Positions 34,251 to 39,725 of a DNA stretch of 39,725 nt are shown here, piece by piece. Where the stretch lies: positions 7,621-47,345 of the forward strand of contig DJVG01000024.1 of assembly GCA_002441095.1 (NCBI GenBank). The letters run 5' to 3'. The position numbers and the translations under genes were made by a program. The stretch is from Elusimicrobia bacterium UBA6262. Lineage in GTDB: Bacteria > CAYTYR01 > UBA6262. Within the stretch, counting starts at the first letter, position 1; the number at the start of each line of letters is the position of its first letter. The notes below the pieces were generated by a model. It ran no database searches, had not been told where the DNA came from, and saw only the letters and a program-made list of their open reading frames with translations.

Positions 34251-34894
34251 AAATAAAACCATGGAATAAACAATTAGTCATTTTTTATACCTTAGTCGCG
34301 GTTGGTATCGTTGGCTTGATCTTTATTGTCCGGAATTATCCACTATCCCACTTTGATCTCAATATTACCCGGGAAATTCAGAAACAAAGGGTTTGGGATC
34401 TTACGTTCTTCATGGAAATCATTAGTGTTTTTGGTAATCCTATAATTGCGCCTCTTTCGATCATCAGCGCTGCCTTGTTTTTCTTTCTTACCCGGCGCCG
34501 GCGTGAAGCTTATTTTTTTCTTGCTATCACTCTCGCCGATCTGGCCAATATTATGGTTAAAATACTGATCCAACGTCCCCGGCCAACAATGGACGATGCC
34601 AGGATATTAATACGATACTCCCAAACCGGTTTCCCCAGCGGGCATGTTGTTCATTATGTGGTATTTTTTGGCTTTTTATTGAGCTTGATGCTGGTGGGTA
34701 AAAAGATTGCTTTGTTAGGGAGAGTTTTTGTCGGCAGCCTGTCTGCTTTCCTGATCTTTACTGTTTCCTTTTCCCGGATCTATCTCGGCGCCCATTGGGC
34801 CACAGATGTGATCGGGGGATACTTATTTGGCTTTATTTACCTGGGGGTTATCCTCAACTTGTATTTTAAAACTTCCTGGCTCAAACTTCCTTGA
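34247..34894 (+). CDS. PAP2-family membrane phosphatase
   Basis: A 215-residue inner-membrane protein with six hydrophobic segments. All three PAP2 motifs are present: K105 through RP at 112-113 (KILIQRPRP), PSGH (130-133), and SR with H173 and D177 (SFSRIYLGAHWATD). Family members remove phosphate from phosphatidic acid, undecaprenyl pyrophosphate or phosphatidylglycerophosphate, usually on the periplasmic side. Its ATG overlaps the lipid kinase stop, so it is the last gene of this operon. It converges on GtrA with a 14-bp gap and no visible terminator. Confidence 0.93.
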   Translation: MKIKPWNKQLVIFYTLVAVGIVGLIFIVRNYPLSHFDLNITREIQKQRVWDLTFFMEIISVFGNPIIAPLSIISAALFFFLTRRRREAYFFLAITLADLANIMVKILIQRPRPTMDDARILIRYSQTGFPSGHVVHYVVFFGFLLSLMLVGKKIALLGRVFVGSLSAFLIFTVSFSRIYLGAHWATDVIGGYLFGFIYLGVILNLYFKTSWLKLP

Positions 34895-34908
34895 AGTCTG
34901 GTTTGCCT

Positions 34909-35292
34909 TTATTTACCTGATTTGGTTTTAAAAACCCATATTTTCTTGCTAATAAAGCTCAGCAATGCTGTGACTAGTGCCGCAGTGGCCAAAGCTAAGA
35001 AAATGGCTTTTGGCCACAAGTAGAGCATAGCCTGATTTATTAGCACATTGCATATGAATAAACCAACATTGACGATCAAATAGCGGCCGGCTTCAGTAGT
35101 TGATTGCTTCCTTTTTTGGAATATCCAGTATTTGTTGAATAAATACCCGCTGACATTTGCCAGGAGATAAGAAATTGCTTTAGCAATAAAATACGGCAGG
35201 AAGAGAATTAAAAGGTAATAACTCCCAAAGTCTGTTAATCCGACTAAAGGTGCTGCGCTTACATAGCGGCTAATCTCTTTTCTGGTTTTCAT
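34909..35292 (-). CDS. GtrA-family membrane protein
   Basis: A 127-residue protein with four membrane helices and the family pattern RYVSAAPLVGLTDFGSYYLL, SYLLANVSGYLFNKYWIF and the C-terminal KKIWVFK. GtrA proteins help move lipid-linked sugars such as undecaprenyl-phosphate-glucose across the inner membrane for glycan decoration. No GtrB-type glycosyltransferase is adjacent. It follows the DUF4136/PDZ lipoprotein gene by 24 bp on the same strand and converges on the PAP2 gene. Confidence 0.9.
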   Translation of the reverse strand: MKTRKEISRYVSAAPLVGLTDFGSYYLLILFLPYFIAKAISYLLANVSGYLFNKYWIFQKRKQSTTEAGRYLIVNVGLFICNVLINQAMLYLWPKAIFLALATAALVTALLSFISKKIWVFKTKSGK

Positions 35293-35316
35293 AGCACTCT
35301 GGATTCCCCTGTGTCC

Positions 35317-36432
35317 CTAATTTCCCAGCGGGATCCCATACATATCAACAAAAACAATGCGGTCTTCCAGGCGGGGCCTCAGCTTCACCATGACCCTTTC
35401 TCCTGTCTCTGCTGATTTTATCTCTAATTCCACGTCCTTGTCTCCGCGGTTGGACAAGACAAATTTTAGATATGGATTACTGGATTGACTTGGAGTTTGT
35501 GCATGAATATACACATTGTGGGCATATTTGCCATTAACCTTCAGGATCATATCACCCAATTTTAGACCTTTCTCTGCTGCCACTGAATTCGGTTCCACAT
35601 AACTGATAACACGCCAGTCAGTAGTTAAGAATCCGAGCCCCAGCCTGCCATAACGGAAACGGCGTACATAGCGTTTCGCCCCTTTGTCAGATGGCGCAGG
35701 GAACTCTCCTGCCAGCTGGCCTAATAATATTGGGGAGATGTCGCGGATATCAGAGACAAGCCCTTCATTGTCAACTTCGCCCATCCAGAGCAAGGGTGGT
35801 ATTTCCGGTTTGGTTTCTGCGACCAGTTTAGCATGGTTCAGGAAATTAAGCCGGATATTATTGTAATAGCTTATATCAGTGTGGCCAGGCTGAGTAGTTG
35901 TAGTCGTTACCGGCACTTGTGAAGACATTCCCATCATGTTCCAGCCGATCATTCCCGTATTCCAAACCTCTTTTATCTCGGTGCTGGTGATCGTGGTCGG
36001 CGGCGTGTATTGTTCCTTTTTGCCGGTATAAAAATCCATGGTGATGGTTATTTGCGGATTTTCCTTGTCTCGCGTCATTCCCTTGGATTGCAGTATCTTA
36101 TCCAGCTGATAAAATAGCTCTTTCTCCAACAGTGGATTGGTTTTGCTGGTGTAGTCAAAATTGTAGGTCTTGTAGTTCTCCAGCGGTTCATCTACATCCC
36201 GGTAGGTCCGGACATTGACCAAATGCCAGGGGTAAATAGCCGCGGGGAAGAAAGCAGAGTTTTCAGCATAAGCAACGTCTATAGTGTAGCCGAGCTGTCT
36301 CACCATATCCACTTCAGTCGTCACCTTCACTTCCGGGTTGGTTGATGGCTGCGGTGTCGTCGCGCATCCTGCCAGGACCAAAGCCAGACAAATAAACAAA
36401 AAAAGGCTCGCCATCTTCTGCGTAATACTCAT
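35317..36432 (-). CDS. lipoprotein with DUF4136-like and PDZ domains
   Basis: 371 residues. A lipoprotein signal peptide with lipobox LAGC (Cys23) is followed by a DUF4136-like region (about 70-230; NVRTYRDVDEPLENYKTYNF, LFYQLDKILQSKGMTRDKEN, ITITMDFYTG). A PDZ domain follows (about 255-350; GRLGLGFLTTDW, GLKLGDMILKVNGKYAHN). Both modules occur in envelope lipoproteins; a joint function is not known. No protease domain is present. The ATG has AGGAGG upstream. It follows the bacteriohemerythrin gene by 63 bp. Confidence 0.85.
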   Translation of the reverse strand: MSITQKMASLFLFICLALVLAGCATTPQPSTNPEVKVTTEVDMVRQLGYTIDVAYAENSAFFPAAIYPWHLVNVRTYRDVDEPLENYKTYNFDYTSKTNPLLEKELFYQLDKILQSKGMTRDKENPQITITMDFYTGKKEQYTPPTTITSTEIKEVWNTGMIGWNMMGMSSQVPVTTTTTQPGHTDISYYNNIRLNFLNHAKLVAETKPEIPPLLWMGEVDNEGLVSDIRDISPILLGQLAGEFPAPSDKGAKRYVRRFRYGRLGLGFLTTDWRVISYVEPNSVAAEKGLKLGDMILKVNGKYAHNVYIHAQTPSQSSNPYLKFVLSNRGDKDVELEIKSAETGERVMVKLRPRLEDRIVFVDMYGIPLGN

Positions 36433-36495
36433 ACTATTTACCTCCTAAGGTAATTAATTAGAAGTGTCCTCTTTATTTTCGGTGGCCCCTTTATT

Positions 36496-36903
36496 CTAAA
36501 TAAGCCCGTTCTCGTTGAAACATGGTCCATATTTCTTATCTGTGACCAGGATATGGTTGGTCAGCCAATCTTTAAGAAATCGCAATATTTCTGTGGACAT
36601 AACATATACTCCCGCTTTTAGCCGTCCGTTCATTTCCAAGGATTTCAGGTTAAATTGATCATGTTCTGCCTTGTGTTCCTGGTATCCGGGATAATGATAT
36701 TTAGTCATATATTTTTCTTCGGTCGCAAAATGGACATTAGCATACTCGATCATTTTATGGATCGTGGCATCAATAACACCGGGGGCTTTGCCTTCAGAGA
36801 CAGCATCGTTCAGGTTATTGATTATCTGAAAAAGTCCCTTGTGCTGGTCATCTATTTCTTTCACATTGACGCTGTATTCTTCTGCCCATTCAATAAACGG
36901 CAT
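36496..36903 (-). CDS. bacteriohemerythrin
   Basis: About 135 residues, a single-domain di-iron oxygen-binding protein. The start at 36903 (MPFIEWAEEY) is preferred to the in-frame ATG at 36918, because AAAGGAGAGG lies directly before it and would otherwise be inside the coding region. All usual ligands are present: DQHKGLF, NVHFATEEKYM, GYQEHKAEHDQF and NHILVTDKKY. Family members carry, store or sense oxygen in microaerobic bacteria. It begins 34 bp after the McrB-like gene. Its presence supports a lifestyle with limited or fluctuating oxygen. Confidence 0.94.
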   Translation of the reverse strand: MPFIEWAEEYSVNVKEIDDQHKGLFQIINNLNDAVSEGKAPGVIDATIHKMIEYANVHFATEEKYMTKYHYPGYQEHKAEHDQFNLKSLEMNGRLKAGVYVMSTEILRFLKDWLTNHILVTDKKYGPCFNENGLI

Positions 36904-36937
36904 AACCTCTCCTTTCATTTTTGGAAGATTAGTATCC

Positions 36938-38863
36938 CTATCCTTTAAATAACTTTTTCAAGGCTTCAATAAATAATTTATTATCGCTGAAATCCCTGAT
37001 CTGCTTCATTGCATATCCAGCAGAAACACCTTCTTTTTCTATTGCTATCAAGAAATCCGCTCCCAGTATTTCCTTTATCTTCGCCCAATCACCAGGGAAA
37101 TATTCCTGAATTAAGGGAATAATTTTATAAAACCAGGCAATTTTCAGCCAATTAACCGCATCTTTTTTAGCGATTTCCTTTAATTCCAGGAAATACGAAT
37201 GGCCGATCTGGTGGTCCTGATCCATTAAAAACATTATTTTCTGATTCATTGACTCTAACAAGCTGGCTATTTTTACGCCTTCCACTTCAAGGCCCTGCAA
37301 AAGATCGTAATCCGGCAGCATTTTCTTAAAAATAAACCTTCTTCTTAAAGCAGCGTCGGCAAAGGCCTGGCTTCTGTTAGCGGTATTCATCGTCCCTATC
37401 ACATACAGGTTCGGGGGCACGCCGAACTTTTGCTTGGAATAAGGCAAGGTCACTATAAGCTCATTTTCTGCCCCGAGCCTCTTATCTTCTTCCAATAAGG
37501 TCACTAAATCACCAAATACCTTGGCTATATTTGCCCGATCGATCTGGTCTATCACTAAATAGTATTTAGGTGCTGAGGCAAACAGCGCTTCCCGGTCTTT
37601 CTTGCTAAAATTCATTATTTCTCTTACTTTGTATTTTATGCTTTCATAGTTATTTTCATTATCCACTTCATATTTCATTTCCGCTTCTGTCTTGCTGATC
37701 TTGGTGCTGGCTTTTACTGTTTCCCATATTGCTTTTAAACAGATCCGCTTGAATAGGCCATCTTCATAATTATAGTTGATGGCCCCGGTTTCATTTTTGG
37801 TCCTATGTTCTTCTACGAACTCTTCATATGTAAAAGATTTATGGAAAGTTATAAACTCAGTTCTCCTGTCCTTGGCAGGAATGCTGCTATCCCGGTACTC
37901 CAGGTAGGCGGCATCAGGCCCAAAGGAAAAAAGATCTTTCTTTTTTATTATATTCCAGATCACCCTTTGCGTGTTATAGGTTTTACCTGTCCCCGGAGGG
38001 CCGTATAAAATGATATTCAGGTTGCGGGCCAGTATTTCATTGTTTTCTTCCGGGCCCGTGTCACTGCCAGCGGTGCTGGCGCTCCCGGTTCTTCCTGATG
38101 ATGCCAGATAATGGTTATAAACATTATTTTTCAGGAAGAGCTTCATTTTATCGGCATTAAACTTATCCATTACCTGGTCTTCGGTAGCGATCAGCTGGCT
38201 CTCTTTTTTCAGGCCGGCGCCGGCGATCAAGCCATACCTGATCAGGGGAGGAATGGAATGCGTGGCGTTTACCTGTAAAGCTATCTGCGTGGCCATCCTG
38301 TGATCTTCAATAGATTTTGGGAATAAGGCTACATAGCACATATCTGTCCCCAGGTTATTATTGTGATTAAAGCCCTGGACTACCGAGTTTTCTCCCTGCA
38401 GGGCCAGCATTTCCTTGAAGTGGCTGGCAAACTCCGCCAGGATAGCATTAACCTCATTTTCTATGGACGGATAATAGAGATTAAATAAAATATTGGATGT
38501 TGAATACGCCTGGAAAGGGTTGCCCTTGGGTATATTGCTTAATGGCCCTGTATATTGGCTGTAATCATGAAAATGATCGATATTCCTGGTGGTGATATTC
38601 ATTTTTATCTGGTTAACGACATTAGCATTAACATTCTCTTTCTTGATTATCTTGTCGATGATCACGAACCGGATGAATTTTATCGGGTCAAGCTCATTAT
38701 TATTGATGCATTTGCTATTTTCTTCTAGCTGTTTGTTTAAATATTGCGGGTCCATTTGCTTGATGTATACTAGGAAATCATCGGCATCAGCTATGAATTT
38801 GTTAATCTCTTTGGATAAGGAACTGAGCCTTCTTAGCTTATCAATAAAATCATTACTCTGCAT
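36938..38863 (-). CDS. McrB-like AAA+ ATPase/GTPase with altered motifs
   Basis: 641 residues. An N-terminal region has a helical segment and a domain like those fused to McrB-type proteins (about 100-250). An AAA+ domain follows with Walker A GPPGTGKT (288-295), ITFHKSFTYEEFVE typical of McrB, the Walker B region LVIDQIDRANIAKVFGD (D439, Q440), VIGTMNTANRS (493-498) and ALRRRF. McrB proteins normally read IDEINR and MNTADRS; here the catalytic Glu is Gln and the Asp of the NTAD nucleotide motif is Asn. McrB pairs with the nuclease McrC, but no mcrC lies beside it. AGGAGG precedes the ATG. The role could be defence, regulation or something else. Confidence 0.88.
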   Translation of the reverse strand: MQSNDFIDKLRRLSSLSKEINKFIADADDFLVYIKQMDPQYLNKQLEENSKCINNNELDPIKFIRFVIIDKIIKKENVNANVVNQIKMNITTRNIDHFHDYSQYTGPLSNIPKGNPFQAYSTSNILFNLYYPSIENEVNAILAEFASHFKEMLALQGENSVVQGFNHNNNLGTDMCYVALFPKSIEDHRMATQIALQVNATHSIPPLIRYGLIAGAGLKKESQLIATEDQVMDKFNADKMKLFLKNNVYNHYLASSGRTGSASTAGSDTGPEENNEILARNLNIILYGPPGTGKTYNTQRVIWNIIKKKDLFSFGPDAAYLEYRDSSIPAKDRRTEFITFHKSFTYEEFVEEHRTKNETGAINYNYEDGLFKRICLKAIWETVKASTKISKTEAEMKYEVDNENNYESIKYKVREIMNFSKKDREALFASAPKYYLVIDQIDRANIAKVFGDLVTLLEEDKRLGAENELIVTLPYSKQKFGVPPNLYVIGTMNTANRSQAFADAALRRRFIFKKMLPDYDLLQGLEVEGVKIASLLESMNQKIMFLMDQDHQIGHSYFLELKEIAKKDAVNWLKIAWFYKIIPLIQEYFPGDWAKIKEILGADFLIAIEKEGVSAGYAMKQIRDFSDNKLFIEALKKLFKG

Positions 38864-38896
38864 CCTCTTCCTCCTAATTATTCGCTTTGGTTTTTA

Positions 38897-38924
38897 CTAC
38901 GAACCACCAACGACTAACCACGAA
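38897..38924. repeat. degenerate 7-bp repeat array C
   Basis: Four consecutive heptamers on the plus strand: CTACGAA, CCACCAA, CGACTAA, CCACGAA (consensus CNACNAA). It lies about 34 bp upstream of the McrB-like start codon. Confidence 0.65.
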
Positions 38925-38956
38925 TGGTTTTTTAAGGATATTCTGCTTTTTCCTGT

Positions 38957-38980
38957 ACTCGTGACTCGCGACTCGTGACT
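38957..38980. repeat. degenerate 7-bp repeat array D
   Basis: Three heptamers plus a partial one: ACTCGTG, ACTCGCG, ACTCGTG, ACT. Same period as array C, 32 bp away, but a different unit. It lies between the terminator at 39021 and the McrB-like gene. Confidence 0.65.
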
Positions 38981-39020
38981 TCTTTTATATTTCCCGCCAT
39001 ACGCCGTATTAAAACAAATC

Positions 39021-39048
39021 GGGCGATCCCCAAGCTCAGGGATCACCC
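39021..39048 (-). terminator. rho-independent terminator of the right-edge gene
   Basis: On the minus strand GGGTGATCCC pairs with GGGATCGCCC (one G-T pair) around an 8-base loop, followed by GATTTGTTTT. It lies about 55 bases past the stop of the partial gene at 39105. The plus strand also ends in TTTT, so it may act both ways. Confidence 0.7.
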
Positions 39049-39104
39049 TTTTAATATATATTATTCCTATAAACATGTAAATACAATTTTACATTTAAAT
39101 ATCT

Positions 39105-39725
39105 TTACCAGCAGTCTCTGGCCGTAGTCATGCTGATATGTTCATATGACAGTAACCCGGCGCCGGACTGCGCTGCCATGACCAGGCGCATAAAGATCTT
39201 TCGTCCTGTATTGGCGCCGGTGACAGCTATCTCCAAGCCTCCGGGAAAATCATTATTAACCTGGGCAAAAACCGGGACCGGATTCCTGATAGCAAATGAA
39301 GCCCCTGAATTAAAGGCAATGCCTATGGGAAAACTCCAGCCTGACACTCCGGTGACCCCGTCCAGGGGAAATTCGATGCTGCCTTTAGCAATCATATGAC
39401 TCCCATCAGCCGGCGTGGTGCCATCAATGTTTATCCTGGCAAAAGCATTCGTTACCAGCGTTGCCGCAGGCAACCAGGCAAATCTATATCCTGAATTGTA
39501 TAAATAACTGACTAAATTTTCTCTTTCTACAGTATCGGTTATCCTTAATATTTGCGCATAATCAGCATAAGGCTGGCTGTGCCATCCGACTAATCTGTTT
39601 CTCCCTCCCTGGCCCCGGAATACTTGGTCCTGGGCCAGATTTATATAGTAATAATGGAATACATAGGTGTCTATCCTGACATTATGCGGTGCATTGCTGC
39701 TGTCTAAAATATTGAGAGCGACAAC
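39105..39725 (-). CDS. C-terminal part of an unidentified, probably exported protein
   Basis: An open frame of about 206 codons enters from the right edge without a stop and ends at 39105. It begins VVALNILDSSNAPHNVRIDT and continues with YYYINLAQDQVFRGQ, LVGWHSQPYADYAQILRIT and a beta-rich Gly/Ser/Thr-rich end (GVTGVSGWSFPIGIAFNSGA, DFPGGLEIAVTGANTGRKI). The composition suggests a secreted or surface protein. I do not recognise the family. An apparent internal start at 39473 is only a TTG within the frame. A terminator follows at 39021-39048. Confidence 0.7.
   Translation of the reverse strand, partial: VVALNILDSSNAPHNVRIDTYVFHYYYINLAQDQVFRGQGGRNRLVGWHSQPYADYAQILRITDTVERENLVSYLYNSGYRFAWLPAATLVTNAFARINIDGTTPADGSHMIAKGSIEFPLDGVTGVSGWSFPIGIAFNSGASFAIRNPVPVFAQVNNDFPGGLEIAVTGANTGRKIFMRLVMAAQSGAGLLSYEHISMTTARDCW

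Noticed and set aside
38897..38980. Heptamer arrays as a CRISPR or phage attachment site
   Set aside because: Units are 7 bp with no unique spacers, no cas, integrase or tRNA gene nearby, and they do not flank an inserted segment.
1..39725. tRNA, rRNA and insertion sequences
   Set aside because: Read for TPsiC-type GGTTCGAATCC blocks, rRNA-like segments and transposase motifs on both strands; none were convincing. A covariance search would settle small RNAs.

Overview
The window reads as a chromosome segment of a Gram-negative, probably anaerobic or microaerobic bacterium. Pal (OmpA-like lipoprotein), a YaiO-type outer-membrane barrel, a Blc-type lipocalin and an LAGC lipoprotein all point to an outer membrane. 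The TIGR03546/TIGR03545 pair, the large envelope and glycan repertoire and the moderate G+C content suggest a candidate phylum such as Omnitrophota or Elusimicrobiota. That placement is inference; no rRNA or ribosomal marker gene lies in the window.

Nearly all genes from 1 to 32462 are on the minus strand, so they are read from right to left. The order of transcription in the lower part is pal (12344), a TPR-SpoIID protein, an MscS channel, pyruvate kinase 2, P-type ATPase 2, pfkB, alpha-glucan phosphorylase, pyruvate kinase 1 and P-type ATPase 1 (cut by the left edge). From mscS to ATPase 1 the genes overlap or lie within 38 bp of each other. They join glycogen breakdown, the committed glycolytic step and the ATP-forming pyruvate kinase step to two ion-pumping ATPases, and the pyruvate kinase/ATPase pair occurs twice. 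Both kinases are short and carry the motif signature of potassium-independent enzymes. This energy/ion module is the most interesting system in the window. The pal transcript has a roughly 175-nt leader with several hairpins.

A second operon (19554 to 12567) runs from a good promoter through TIGR03546, TIGR03545, a sugar-nucleotide epimerase, YaiO, a membrane-anchored HEAT-repeat protein and a processive family-2 glycosyltransferase. It looks like a compact exopolysaccharide or surface-glycan machine. A third set (22804 to 19649) holds a PilX-like protein, a lipocalin, two YbjQ-domain proteins and an M48 protease. Upstream of it is one giant gene of 2928 codons for an NdvB-type cyclic beta-glucan synthase, with its own promoter. 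A DUF6629 membrane protein follows.

From 32896 the plus strand carries a tight three-gene lipid-phosphate operon: a dual-specificity-type phosphatase, a diacylglycerol kinase family enzyme and a PAP2 phosphatase. It seems to start from a leaderless promoter overlapped by a perfect 22-bp palindrome. Converging on it, on the minus strand, are a McrB-like AAA+ protein with unusual motif substitutions and no McrC beside it, a bacteriohemerythrin, a DUF4136/PDZ lipoprotein and a GtrA-family protein. The right edge holds the C-terminal part of an unidentified protein followed by a terminator.

Four short arrays of degenerate 7-bp repeats sit between transcription units (12500-12527, 32509-32591, 38897-38924, 38957-38980). 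No tRNA, rRNA, insertion sequence or CRISPR array was seen.
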